The notes below the pieces were generated by a model. That model did not search any database. It had not been told where the DNA came from and worked only from the letters and a program-made list of their open reading frames with translations. A stretch of 64,000 nt of DNA from Aquamicrobium lusatiense. GTDB taxonomy: Bacteria; Pseudomonadota; Alphaproteobacteria; Rhizobiales; Rhizobiaceae. The stretch's first letter is position 1. Each line of letters opens with the position of its first letter. Below, in pieces: positions 25,116 through 37,973 of this stretch. The stretch spans positions 186,001 through 250,000 of the forward strand of contig NZ_JACHEU010000002.1 in assembly GCF_014201615.1 (NCBI RefSeq). Reading direction: 5' to 3'. The translations under genes were made by a program, and so were the position numbers.

Positions 25116-26360
25116 TTGGCTTTGCCATTGTCTCAGCGGATCGGAAAAATGGCGAAGCCTGCCCTGCTGGCGGGCTTTGCCGTTCTGGTTCTGGGCGCCG
25201 GCGCCTCATTGCAATCTTCACCCGCTTACGGGCAGGATTTGCAGCTGCGGCCGTGGCTGCGCAACCTGTTCTCGCCGCGCCGCGCCGAGCGGGTCGAACC
25301 TCCCGCCGCCGTGCCACAGAAGCAGCAGCCGAGAACCCAGGCTCCTGCCGCCAGGAAGAATGTGGTGCGCGCCAGGCCGGCAGAACCCGCCCCACCGCCG
25401 GCTCCGGTTGTGGAAAAGGCAGCCGACGCGCGCGTCGTGCTCGTGGTGGGCGATTTTCTGGCCAGCGGGCTGGCCGACGGGCTCACCACCGTCTTCGCGG
25501 AGAACCCGGCCGTGCGCGTGGTGGACCGCTCCAACGGCTCGTCCGGTTTCGTGCGTGACGACTATTACAACTGGCCGGGCGAGATCGGCCCCATACTGGA
25601 AACCGAGAAGCCGGCCGTCGTTCTGGTAATGATGGGGTCCAACGACCGCCAGCAGATGAAGGTCGGCGAGGGCCGTGAAGCGCCGCGCACGGAAGGCTGG
25701 ACGCAGGAATACAAGCAGCGGACCGTGAATTTCGGCAAGCACATCGCAGAGGCGAAGCTGCCCTTCCTGTGGGTGGGCATGCCTTCCTTCCGGCCGGGCA
25801 CGATGACCTCCGATATGCTTGCCCTCAACGAGATTTACCGCGATGCGGCCGAGACCGCCGGCGGAGAATTCGTCGACATATGGGAAGGCTTCGTCGACGA
25901 AAACGGCGCCTTCATCACCAGAGGCCCCGACATCAACGGCCAGCCCGTGACCCTGCGCGCCGAGGACGGCATCAACATGACGCGCGCCGGCAAGCGCAAG
26001 GTCGCTTTCTACACCGAAAAGCCGTTGCTGAAGCTGCTCGGGCTGGCTTCTCCCAATGCCACGACGGCAGATCTGGTGCTTCCGGCCCCGATCCCCGGCT
26101 CGCCGGACAGCCCGCAGATGCCGGTCAATATCGACCGCACGCCGCCGATGCTGCTGAGCGACCCGGCACTGGACGGCGGCACGGAACTGCTCGGCGCGTC
26201 CCTGCCGACCAAAGACACCCCTGCAAAAAAAGAGCAGGATACGCGTGAGGCCGGCAAGGTCTCTCCCGGCCGGGCCGACGATTTCACATGGCCGCCGCAG
26301 CGCACGACCGCGACGGCTGCGCCGCAGGAGACGACCGGTTCCGTGACCCGCAGGAACTGA
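25116..26360 (+). CDS. DUF459 (SGNH hydrolase-like) membrane/periplasmic protein, likely lacking triad residues
   Basis: The 414-residue protein has an N-terminal hydrophobic segment (ALLAGFAVLVLGAGASLQ) acting as signal or anchor, a Pro/Arg/Ala-rich linker (to about residue 100), then the SGNH-fold DUF459 domain (about residues 105-305: VVLVVGDFLASGLADGL, VLVMMGSNDRQQM, LPFLWVGMPSFRPG, DGINMTRAGKRKVAFY). The tail is Pro-rich and disordered. In active SGNH enzymes the first motif is GDS and the last DxxH; here they are GDF and DGIN, so the nucleophile Ser and catalytic His appear replaced. I start at the TTG at 25116 because CGGAGAGGGG sits right before it; an ATG at 25149 is possible. It may act in cell-wall polysaccharide O-acyl chemistry as a binding protein. 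Confidence 0.82.
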   Translation: MALPLSQRIGKMAKPALLAGFAVLVLGAGASLQSSPAYGQDLQLRPWLRNLFSPRRAERVEPPAAVPQKQQPRTQAPAARKNVVRARPAEPAPPPAPVVEKAADARVVLVVGDFLASGLADGLTTVFAENPAVRVVDRSNGSSGFVRDDYYNWPGEIGPILETEKPAVVLVMMGSNDRQQMKVGEGREAPRTEGWTQEYKQRTVNFGKHIAEAKLPFLWVGMPSFRPGTMTSDMLALNEIYRDAAETAGGEFVDIWEGFVDENGAFITRGPDINGQPVTLRAEDGINMTRAGKRKVAFYTEKPLLKLLGLASPNATTADLVLPAPIPGSPDSPQMPVNIDRTPPMLLSDPALDGGTELLGASLPTKDTPAKKEQDTREAGKVSPGRADDFTWPPQRTTATAAPQETTGSVTRRN

Positions 26361-26406
26361 CGCCTTTCCGGCAAAAGTGGCGGCAATCTTGCCCCCGGAA
26401 TTGGCC

Positions 26407-26511
26407 TTAAAGCGTGTCGCGATCTTTCAGATTCGTTCCTTACGCTTTAAGTTTCTGCTTTTGCGCATGTCGTTGTCCCGAAACCGGTTCCCACTTTTGG
26501 GCGGCATGCTC
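26407..26511. repeat. Palindromic intergenic repeat of rhizobial type
   Basis: Two adjacent hairpin-forming units: TTAAAGCGT (26407-26415) with ACGCTTTAA (26442-26450), and GCATG..CCCGAAA (from 26465) with TTTGGG..GGCATGC (to 26509). The second unit, with its CCGAAACCGGTTCCCACTTT core, has the look of the mosaic palindromic repeats found many times between genes in rhizobia and Brucella. The IS element is inserted at the TA that follows. Whether it is multicopy in this genome cannot be seen from one window. Confidence 0.7.
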
Positions 26512-26513
26512 TA

Positions 26514-27327
26514 AGGCTTGTGGGGATTCACAAGGAGCGTGAGATGTGATTCACGCTTTGGATGGATCGCTATGTTTTGACGGACGCCCAATGGGCGAGG
26601 ATGGAACCGCACTGTCTGGGGAAGCGCAGCGACCCCGGCCGGAGCGGCAGCGACAATCGTCGGTTTGTGGAGGCGGTGCTCTGGATCGCCCGCACGGGTA
26701 GCCCTTGGCGTGACCTTCCGGCGCATTTCGGCAATTGGAGCACGGCCTTTAGGCGTTTTAGAGATTGGCGCGCAGCCGATGTCTTCATCCGGCTTTTCGA
26801 GGCGTGCTCGGACGAGCCGGACATGGAATATGCCATGGTCGATGCGACGATCGTAAAGGTCCACCGGCACGGTCAGGGCGCAAAAGGGGGACTCAGAGCC
26901 AGGCCATCGGCCGCTCCAAAGGCGGTATGACGACCAAAATCCTCGCGCTCACCGACGCGCTGGGCAATCTGGTCCGCTTCCGCCTCATGCCGGGCCATCG
27001 CTTCGACACAGTCGGAGTTCCGCCTTTGCTCGACGGCATCGCCTTTGGGGGCCTGATCGCCGACAAAGCCTTCGATAGCGACGCCATCGTCGCCGATCTC
27101 GACGCACGCGGCGCCAAGGTCGTCATCTCCCAGCATCCGAGCCGCGCAAAGCCGCTCCCGCTCGATCGCGACCTCTACAAATGGCGCCATCTCATCGAAA
27201 ACTTCTTCTGCAAGCTCAAGGAGTTCAAGCGCATCGCCATGCGCGCCTGCAAGACGGACCGCAGCTTCTCAGCCATGATCTATCTCGCCGCAGCCGTCAT
27301 CAATTCACAATGAACCCCCACAAGCCT
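26514..27327 (+). mobile_element. IS5-family (IS427 group-like) insertion sequence, complete
   Basis: The 814-base element is bounded by inverted repeats of 17 bases with one mismatch (AGGCTTGTGGGG then A/G then TTCA; left 26514-26530, right 27311-27327) and flanked by the dinucleotide TA on both sides (26512-26513 and 27328-27329), the probable target duplication. It carries one transposase in two overlapping frames. It sits at the edge of a palindromic repeat and between the DUF459 gene and gltD, so it breaks no gene. Both ends and the catalytic residues are intact, suggesting a recent and possibly still active copy. Confidence 0.92.
26562..27313 (+). CDS. IS5-family transposase, two frames joined by a -1 shift
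   Basis: The first frame (26562-26930, 122 residues) starts MDRYVLTDAQWARMEPHCLG, a typical IS427-group N-terminus, and holds the first catalytic Asp in YAMVDATIVKVHRHG. The second frame (meaningful from about 26886 to 27313) holds the second Asp in IADKAFDSDAI and the Glu in YKWRHLIENFFCKLKEFKRIAMR, the usual Y-R-E signature. The frames differ by -1. A run AAAAGGGGG at 26882-26890 lies where the two must join and would give a product of about 250 residues, normal for the group. Programmed frameshifting is usual for these elements, so I do not call it a pseudogene. Confidence 0.9.
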
Positions 27328-27337
27328 TAGAGCGCCG

Positions 27338-28792
27338 TCACCGCGGCAGCAGCGAGGCCCCCATCAGCGCCTCGTCGATGGCGCGCGCGGCCTGCCGGCC
27401 TTCGCGGATCGCCCATACCACCAGCGACTGGCCCCGCCGTGCATCGCCGGCAGCGAACAGGCGGTCCATGCTGGTGCGATAGTCGCGGTCGCTGGCGGCG
27501 ATGTTGGTGGAGCGGCGATTGTCGGTTATCGTCTTCATGCGCCCGTCCAGTTCCGTCAGCACGCCCTTCCGGAACGGCCCGGCAAAGCCGATGGCGATGA
27601 AGGCGAGATCGGCACGAATGACGAATTCCTTGCCCGCGATAGGCTTGCGCTTCTCGTCCACCTCGCAGCACTTGACGCCGACAAGCCTGCCGTCCTCGCC
27701 GATGAATTCCAGCGTCGCCACCTGAAATTCGCGATTTGCGCCCTCGGCCTGCGAAGAAGAGGTGCGCATCTTAGTCGCCCAGTAGGGCCAGACCGAAAGC
27801 TTGTCCTCCTTCTCGGGCGGCTGCGGCCGGATGTCGAGTTGGGTGACGCGCACGGCTCCCTGCCGGAAGGCGGTGCCGACACAGTCGGATGCGGTGTCGC
27901 CGCCGCCGACCACCACGACATGCTGGCCGTTGGCGAGGATTTCCGGCGACGCCCATGCCACCGACTGGATATCTTCTCCGCCGACGCGGCGGTTCTGCTG
28001 CACCAGATAGGGCATGGCGTCGTGCACGCCTTCCAGATCGGCACCGGGAATGCCGGCGGCGCGCGGCGTTTCGGAGCCGCCGCAGTAAAGCACCGCGTCA
28101 TACTCCGCCAGCAGGCTGTCCACGCTCCTGTCAACGCCGATATTCACTCCGCAGAAGAAGGTGACGCCTTCGCCCTGCATCTGCTCGATGCGGCGGTCGA
28201 TGAAATGCTTCTCGATCTTGAAGTCGGGGATGCCGTAGCGCATCAGCCCGCCGGGGCGGCTCTCGCGCTCATAGACATGCACCTCGTGGCCGGCCCGGCC
28301 GAGCTGCTGCGCCGCGGCCATTCCGGCCGGGCCGGAACCGATGATGGCAACCCGCCTGCCGGTCTTCATCAGCGGCGGATAGGGCCGGATATAGCCGATC
28401 TCATAGGCCTTGTCGGCCAGCGCCTGCTCCACCGTCTTGATGGCAACCGGAATGTCCTCGAGGTTCAGCGTGCAGGCTTCCTCGCAGGGCGCGGGGCAGA
28501 TACGGCCGGTGAACTCGGGAAAATTGTTGGTGGAGTGCAGGTTGCGGATCGCCGTCTCCCACTCGCCATTGTAGACGAGATCGTTCCAGTCGGGGATCTG
28601 GTTGTGCACCGGGCAGCCGGTCGGCCCATGGCAGAACGGAATGCCGCAATCCATGCAGCGCGCCGCCTGCTTTTCCACCTCGCTGTCCGACAGGGGCAGC
28701 GTGAACTCGCGAAAATGACGTATGCGATCGGATGCCGGCTGATACTTGTGAACCTGCCGGTCGATCTCCAGAAAACCAGTTACCTTGCCCAT
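27338..28792 (-). CDS. gltD: Glutamate synthase [NADPH] small subunit
   Basis: The 484-residue flavoprotein passes electrons from NADPH through FAD and 4Fe-4S clusters to the large subunit. The N-terminal cysteine cluster is seen in AARCMDCGIPFCHGPTGCPVHNQIPDWNDL and CPAPCEEACTLNL. FAD binding is at RVAIIGSGPAGMAAAQQLGRAGHEVHVYE and NADPH binding at VVVVGGGDTASDCVGTAFRQGAVRV. I start at the ATG at 28792 (MGKVTGFLEIDRQVHKYQP), five bases after AAGGAAG; the frame upstream is open but unlike family. It lies 199 bases after gltB on the same strand and forms the gltBD operon. An IS element ends 11 bases beyond its stop. Confidence 0.97.
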   Translation of the reverse strand: MGKVTGFLEIDRQVHKYQPASDRIRHFREFTLPLSDSEVEKQAARCMDCGIPFCHGPTGCPVHNQIPDWNDLVYNGEWETAIRNLHSTNNFPEFTGRICPAPCEEACTLNLEDIPVAIKTVEQALADKAYEIGYIRPYPPLMKTGRRVAIIGSGPAGMAAAQQLGRAGHEVHVYERESRPGGLMRYGIPDFKIEKHFIDRRIEQMQGEGVTFFCGVNIGVDRSVDSLLAEYDAVLYCGGSETPRAAGIPGADLEGVHDAMPYLVQQNRRVGGEDIQSVAWASPEILANGQHVVVVGGGDTASDCVGTAFRQGAVRVTQLDIRPQPPEKEDKLSVWPYWATKMRTSSSQAEGANREFQVATLEFIGEDGRLVGVKCCEVDEKRKPIAGKEFVIRADLAFIAIGFAGPFRKGVLTELDGRMKTITDNRRSTNIAASDRDYRTSMDRLFAAGDARRGQSLVVWAIREGRQAARAIDEALMGASLLPR

Positions 28793-28991
28793 TATGCTTC
28801 CTTGACCTTTGCGTGCGGCACGCAGGCGCATGGCGCGCGGGCCGTTCGTACGGGTGCTGACGGTTCCGGGCGCGACGCCGCGCCCGACGGGTACGGGAAC
28901 CCTGCGCGGCAAGGCTCCTCAGGCTAGCGCGGACGCGCCCCCGGTTTGAGGTCTGGCGGAACACCGTAGAGGAAGAGCGGCGTGCTCATTC

Positions 28992-33719
<4,728 letters not shown>

Positions 33720-34165
33720 CGCTGTCGTCCTCCATTTTCGCGCCGGAGAGGCGTCTGGTTGCCTTGGGGAGCATCAGGCTCCCGGTTGGGTATGCGTAAC
33801 CGCTGGCGAGAACTCTTCACGCCCCGCCGGTCAGCGGGGAAAAGCCGCTTGCGCCACCAGTCGGATCGACAATTTCACTATACGCCGATCCGGGCTGCTT
33901 TGCGCGGATAAATAAGACAGCATTGCTGTCCTAAATTTCTATGGCAGAAATCAAAAAAGCGCACAAGACCGATTGATGAAAAAAATTGCGTCTTTTGGAT
34001 AGAAAGTTGCGAAAGCCTGACACAAAGGGAAACTTTCCGTCGATTCTTGCTCACTCCGAAGCCACTTGCGGGCAGCAAAGCGGCACAATGCCCATCGCTA
34101 CCTTGCAAGGCGCTGCTGAAAAGGATCAATTGCGCACCTGAAAAGCATCAGCATCGGAGCCGGAA
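33720..34165. other. Intergenic region between gltB and the threonine aldolase gene, no gene seen
   Basis: 446 bases between divergent genes. The half near gltB is GC-rich; from 33905 to 34020 it is AT-rich with A-runs and contains a 15-base perfect dyad. A TATAGT-like -10 (minus strand, about 33881-33876) may belong to gltB. No frame has a good start with ribosome site and no RNA gene is recognised. Confidence 0.7.
33916..33930. promoter_or_regulatory. 15-base dyad GACAGCA-T-TGCTGTC upstream of gltB
   Basis: A perfect palindrome with 7-base arms, about 200 bases before gltB and roughly 35-40 bases before a possible -10 of gltB on the minus strand. That spacing suits an activator or repressor site (for example of an Lrp/AsnC or LysR type), but no known consensus is assigned. 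Confidence 0.4.
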
Positions 34166-35215
34166 ATGTTCTTCGCGTCAGACAACTGGGCCGGCGCCCA
34201 CCCTGCCGTTGCCGCGCGCATGTCAGGGGCTGCGGCGGGCTTCAGCACGGCCTATGGCGACGGTGATCTCGACCGCGCCGTCTATAAAAAATTCAGCGAA
34301 GTCTTCGAACGCGAAGTGGCGGTGTTCTTCGTGTCCACCGGCACGGCGGCCAACTCGCTTTCCCTGGCCCTTTATGGAAAGCCCGGCGGCATTTCATTCT
34401 GCCACCGGGAAGCGCATGTCATGGAGGACGAGTGCGGGGCGGTCGAATATTTCTCCGGCGGCGGGCGGCTGCTCGGCATCGATGGCAGCCTCGGCCGCAT
34501 GGACCCGGCAGCGCTGGAGAAGGCACTCGGCCATTTCTTCCCCGAATCAGTTCACACCGGGCGTCCGGCCATCATATCGATCACCCAGTCGACCGAAATC
34601 GGCACTGTCTACTCACTGCAGGATATCGAGGCGATTTCCACCATCGCCGGCAGCCGCTGCCTGCCCCTGCACATGGACGGCGCGCGCTTCGCCAATGCGC
34701 TGGTGGCACTTGAAACCACGCCGGCGGAAATGACGTGGAAGCGCGGAATTGACGTGGTGTCCTTCGGCGGCACCAAGAATGGCTGCTGGTGCGCCGAGGC
34801 CATCGTGCTGTTCGACCTCGATCTGGCGCGCGAAATGGCCTTCCTGCGCAAGCGTGCCGGGCAGCTGTTCTCGAAATCGCGCTTCGTGGCCGCACAGTTC
34901 GACGCCTATTTCCATGACGGCCTGTGGCTGGAAAACGCCCGGCACTCCAATGCCATGGCCAGCCGCCTTGCCGAAGCGATCGACGCAGCCATCACCGCGC
35001 GCCTCGCATGGCAGCCGCAGGCCAACGAGGTTTTCGCCATATTCGGCGATGACATGGCCGCCAGACTGCAGGCCGCCGGCGCGACTTTCCACCAATGGCC
35101 GGCGCCGGCGGGGTTTAGCGGACAGCTTGGCGAGGACGAAAAAATCTATCGTTTCGTCACCAGCTTCGCCACGCAGAACGATGATATAGAGCGGCTGGCC
35201 GGCCTGATCCGCTGA
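34166..35215 (+). CDS. ltaE: Low-specificity L-threonine aldolase
   Basis: The 349-residue PLP enzyme splits threonine or allo-threonine to glycine and acetaldehyde. The N-terminal FASDNWAGAHPAVAARM is the family start, the PLP lysine is in IDVVSFGGTKNGCWCAEAIV (about residue 205), and PLPLHMDGARFANALV carries the Asp that contacts the pyridine nitrogen. Length agrees with the bacterial type. It is monocistronic: the hsp20 gene beyond is convergent and a terminator-like hairpin lies 19 bases after its stop. It starts 446 bases after the divergent gltB. Confidence 0.95.
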   Translation: MFFASDNWAGAHPAVAARMSGAAAGFSTAYGDGDLDRAVYKKFSEVFEREVAVFFVSTGTAANSLSLALYGKPGGISFCHREAHVMEDECGAVEYFSGGGRLLGIDGSLGRMDPAALEKALGHFFPESVHTGRPAIISITQSTEIGTVYSLQDIEAISTIAGSRCLPLHMDGARFANALVALETTPAEMTWKRGIDVVSFGGTKNGCWCAEAIVLFDLDLAREMAFLRKRAGQLFSKSRFVAAQFDAYFHDGLWLENARHSNAMASRLAEAIDAAITARLAWQPQANEVFAIFGDDMAARLQAAGATFHQWPAPAGFSGQLGEDEKIYRFVTSFATQNDDIERLAGLIR

Positions 35216-35229
35216 TCCCGCGTGAACGC

Positions 35230-35257
35230 AAAAGCGGCGCGGGTTTCCCCGCGCCGC
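35230..35257 (-). terminator. Intrinsic terminator for hsp20 (hairpin may serve both strands)
   Basis: A 10-base GC stem GCGGCGCGGG/CCCGCGCCGC with a 4-base loop lies between two convergent genes. On the minus strand it is followed by TTTTGCG, so it is a terminator for hsp20. On the plus strand no T-run follows, but it may slow the aldolase transcript. Confidence 0.75.
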
Positions 35258-35284
35258 CTCTCCCTCGGGAGGAGTGAGAGAAGA

Positions 35285-35755
35285 TCAGTTGACGGTCTTG
35301 GCTTCGATCTGCCGGGAATTGTCAGCCGGCACCGAGGTGATGGCGATCCTGCGCGGCTTCAGTTCCTCGGGGATGTTGCGCTTCAGGTCGATGTGGAGCA
35401 GGCCGTTCTTGAGGGCCGCGCCGACGACATCGACATGGTCGGCAAGCTGGAACCGGCGCTCGAAGGAGCGCGAGGCAATGCCGCGATAAAGCAGTTCGGC
35501 GCCGTCGCTTTCGGTCTCCTGCCCGCGCTCACCCTTGATGGTCAGCACATTGCGATGAGCCTCGATGGAAATCTCGTCATCCGCGAAGCCGGCCACGGCC
35601 ATGGAGATGCGATAGGCATCCTCGCCGGTTTTTTCGATGTTGTAGGGCGGATAGGACTGGCCGCCTTCGGGCTGACCGAGCGAGTCAATCATATTGAACA
35701 GGCGGTCGAAGCCTACGGTCGAGCGATAGAGGGGCGAAAAATCAACGTGACGCAT
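35285..35755 (-). CDS. Small heat shock protein, Hsp20/IbpA family
   Basis: The 156-residue chaperone binds unfolding proteins in the cytoplasm during heat stress. The N-terminus FSPLYRSTVGFDRLFNMID is the rhizobial class A signature, and the alpha-crystallin domain runs from about residue 36 to 130 (YPPYNIEKTGEDAYRISMAVAGFADDEISIEA, then RGIASRSFERRFQLADHVDVVGAALKNGLLHIDL). The frame is open further upstream, but the ATG at 35755 has AGGAGAA and starts at the family N-terminus. A heat-shock promoter and a thermometer-like leader precede it, so it is likely regulated both in transcription and in translation. Confidence 0.96.
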   Translation of the reverse strand: MRHVDFSPLYRSTVGFDRLFNMIDSLGQPEGGQSYPPYNIEKTGEDAYRISMAVAGFADDEISIEAHRNVLTIKGERGQETESDGAELLYRGIASRSFERRFQLADHVDVVGAALKNGLLHIDLKRNIPEELKPRRIAITSVPADNSRQIEAKTVN

Positions 35756-35852
35756 GGTGTGTTCTCCTGTCGAGCAACAAGGTTTGCGTTGTGACCACTT
35801 GAAAACCCTGATGGCGCTTTCCGGGCCAGCGGCCCCGACATCGGCGACCGCA
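35756..35852 (-). ncRNA. ROSE-type RNA thermometer leader of hsp20
   Basis: From the predicted transcript start to the ATG is about 97 bases. The 3' hairpin pairs GUU-G-CUC (complement of 35772-35778) with GAGAAC (complement of 35761-35766), covering the Shine-Dalgarno AGGAG with one bulged G. The conserved UUGCU core with a bulged G opposite the ribosome site is the hallmark of ROSE elements in rhizobia. Upstream hairpins GGGCC-GCU-GGCCC and GGUUU..AAACC are also present. Melting at high temperature would open the ribosome site. Confidence 0.8.
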
Positions 35853-35858
35853 CAGTAC

Positions 35859-35887
35859 ATTTGGGTGCCTGCCAAAACGGTTTCAAG
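35859..35887 (-). promoter_or_regulatory. RpoH (sigma-32) promoter of hsp20
   Basis: On the minus strand CTTGAA (35887-35882) is separated by 16 bases from CCCAAAT (35865-35859), matching the CTTGAA-N16-CCCATNT heat-shock consensus at all but one position. It would start transcription near 35852. It places hsp20 under the heat-shock sigma factor. Confidence 0.8.
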
Positions 35888-36051
35888 ACCCTGTCGCTCA
35901 TGCCATTCGCGCAGGGATGAACGCGCGATGAACGGCTCGCTCAAAAGCCGTTCAGCTTGTGTGCCCTATTCCTTTCTCTGCAACGGAACGGCGGCGATGC
36001 CAGACCAGAGCCGATCCGGGTGTAACGTCCCTTCCATCCGGGTCGACAGTG

Positions 36052-36080
36052 GCCGGAAGTCGTTTGAGGCGACTTCCGGC
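36052..36080. repeat. Hairpin, arms GCCGGAAGTCG / CGACTTCCGGC
   Basis: A perfect 11-base stem with a 7-base loop, 111 bases before the lysophospholipase-like gene in the 435-base gap that also holds the hsp20 promoter and leader. No T-run follows. It may be a repeat element or leader structure. Apart from this I see no gene between 35888 and 36190. Confidence 0.5.
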
Positions 36081-36190
36081 TCCCACTCCGCCACAAGCGT
36101 GCCGGATTGTTCCTGCAATGATTTCCTTTGCAATATGAACGTGCCCTTCCTATCACCGTGACCAGACCCGCAGCACAGGCCGGCGGCCGT

Positions 36191-37156
36191 ATGACAGAGC
36201 TTTTCTTTCACACGACGGACAACCCCGTTCCCGACAATGCCAGCGGCGGCTTTTTCAGAGCCCGCGACGGCAGGCAGATCCGCTATGCGCGCTTTGCGCC
36301 CGGCGGCCGGCCCGAAAAAGGAACGGTCGTCCTGCTGCAGGGCCGCAATGAGTGCATCGAAAAATATTTCGAGACCATCCGCGATCTGTCGGCGCGAGGG
36401 CTGGGCACCGCCACCTTCGATTTGCGCGGTCAGGGCGGCTCGGACCGGCTGATCCGGGATCCCCAAAAGGGATACGTCAAAAGCTTCGGCCAATATGTGG
36501 ACGATCTGGACATCTTCTTCCGGGAGGTCGTGCTTCCGGATTGCCGCGGCCCCTACTACATCCTCGCCCATTCGACCGGCGCGCTGGTCGCTCTGCTGGC
36601 GTCAGCCTCGCTGGTCAACCGCGTCCAGCGCATGGTTCTGCTGACCCCGCTTATCGGCATGCCGGGGCAGCGCTACTCGATGAAGTCGATCCGCACCATG
36701 ACGACGGCTCTCATGTTCATGGGACTTGGCCGGATGTACGTCAAAAGAAAGCGGGCGAAGGCGGCGGCACCTTTCGAGATCAACGACCTGACCTCGGATC
36801 CCGTCCGATACCGGCGCAATACGTCCGTTTATGAAGAGCATCCCCATCTTGCGCTCAGCGGGCTGACGGTGCGCTGGCTGCGCGCGGCCAGCATGGCCGT
36901 GCTCAGGGTCAGCGATCCGCAATTCCTGGCCGCCATGCGCATTCCGACCCTGATCGTAACCGCCGGGGCCGACAGCATCGTCTCCACTCGTGCCGCATCC
37001 GACTATGCCCGGCGCCTGCGGCTCAGCTCGCTGCTCACCATAGACGGCTCCCGCCACGAAATCCTGCAGGAAGCCGACTTCTACCGCGAGCAGTTTCTGG
37101 CTGCCTTCGATGCCTTCATTCCCGGCACCGAAGAAGAGATATTCAAGGCCGCCTGA
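36191..37156 (+). CDS. pldB: Alpha/beta hydrolase, lysophospholipase (PldB-like)
   Basis: The 321-residue hydrolase has the monoacylglycerol lipase/PldB pattern: a G-x-x-x-Y-NRAH-like oxyanion region at LLQGRNECIEKYFETIRDL, ATFDLRGQGGSDR, the nucleophile serine in ILAHSTGALVALLASA (about residue 140), the acid in LIVTAGADSIVS and the histidine in TIDGSRHEILQEAD. It probably acts on lysophospholipids at the inner membrane. I use the ATG at 36191, after a weak GGCCGG, since the extra 21 residues upstream look unlike the family. It is alone on its strand, with the convergent hisN 43 bases beyond its stop. Confidence 0.9.
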   Translation: MTELFFHTTDNPVPDNASGGFFRARDGRQIRYARFAPGGRPEKGTVVLLQGRNECIEKYFETIRDLSARGLGTATFDLRGQGGSDRLIRDPQKGYVKSFGQYVDDLDIFFREVVLPDCRGPYYILAHSTGALVALLASASLVNRVQRMVLLTPLIGMPGQRYSMKSIRTMTTALMFMGLGRMYVKRKRAKAAAPFEINDLTSDPVRYRRNTSVYEEHPHLALSGLTVRWLRAASMAVLRVSDPQFLAAMRIPTLIVTAGADSIVSTRAASDYARRLRLSSLLTIDGSRHEILQEADFYREQFLAAFDAFIPGTEEEIFKAA

Positions 37157-37199
37157 AGGCTGAGCGCGGCATCAGCCGCGCAGAGTGGCAATTACGGCC

Positions 37200-37973
37200 T
37201 CAGTTACGCAGGGCGGCCATCGCTGCTTCGTGCAGCTGCGGCGTCGCCGCAGCCACTATGTCACCGCCATTTTCGGCCGGCCCGCCGTCGAAGGTGGTCA
37301 CGATGCCGCCGGCCTGCTCGATGATCGGGATCAGCGCCACGATATCATAGGGCTTCAGGCCGGGATCCATGACGATATCGACGCATCCCGCCGCCAGCAT
37401 GGCGAAGGCGTAGCAGTCGGTGCCGTAGCGCGCCAATTGCACCTTGCTCTCGAATGCGTCGTAACGTTTGCGCATATCGCCCTTAAACAGGGAAGGCGTG
37501 GTGGTGAACGAGATGGCCTCGGCAAGATTTTCGGTCTTGCGGGTGGCAAGCCTTCGCGGCCCGCCCGGTCCCTCATAGTGCGATCCCGCACCATCGGCAT
37601 AGAACAGCTCGCCGGTAAACGGCTGGGACATCATTCCGGCGACCGCTTCGCCATCGATCGTCAATCCCACCAGCGTGCCCCATACCGGCAGGCCGGAAAT
37701 GAAGGCACGGGTGCCGTCGATCGGGTCGATCACCCACACATGGCTGCTGCTAAGGTTCTCGCTGCCATGCTCCTCACCCAGAATGCCATGATCGGGAAAC
37801 TCGGCATTGATCAGGCGCCGGATCGCCAGCTCGGCCTGCTGGTCTGCCTCGGTCACGGGATCGAAACCAGCCGCCTCCTTGTTGTCGACGGCTCCCTGAG
37901 CGCGGAACCGGGGCAACGTCTCGGCCGCGGCAACTCCGGCGACGCGCCGAAGAAAATCGGGTGAAATGTGCAA
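37200..37973 (-). CDS. hisN: Histidinol-phosphatase, inositol monophosphatase type
   Basis: The 257-residue metal-dependent phosphatase belongs to the inositol monophosphatase family, in the HisN subgroup that completes histidine synthesis in alphaproteobacteria and others. The metal site is visible as GILGEEHG (first Glu pair), VWVIDPIDGTRAFISGLPVWGTLVGL (DPIDGT motif) and CVDIVMDPGLKPYDIVALIPIIEQAGG (last Asp). Length is normal. The start ATG at 37973 is supported by the N-terminal SPDFLRRVAGVAAAETLPRFR. It lies downstream of the N-formylglutamate amidohydrolase gene on the same strand, 79 bases away. Confidence 0.93.
   Translation of the reverse strand: MHISPDFLRRVAGVAAAETLPRFRAQGAVDNKEAAGFDPVTEADQQAELAIRRLINAEFPDHGILGEEHGSENLSSSHVWVIDPIDGTRAFISGLPVWGTLVGLTIDGEAVAGMMSQPFTGELFYADGAGSHYEGPGGPRRLATRKTENLAEAISFTTTPSLFKGDMRKRYDAFESKVQLARYGTDCYAFAMLAAGCVDIVMDPGLKPYDIVALIPIIEQAGGIVTTFDGGPAENGGDIVAAATPQLHEAAMAALRN

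Noticed and set aside
26562..27313. Transposase as a frameshifted pseudogene
   Set aside because: The -1 overlap at an A/G run is normal for IS427-group elements, and all catalytic residues and both ends are intact.
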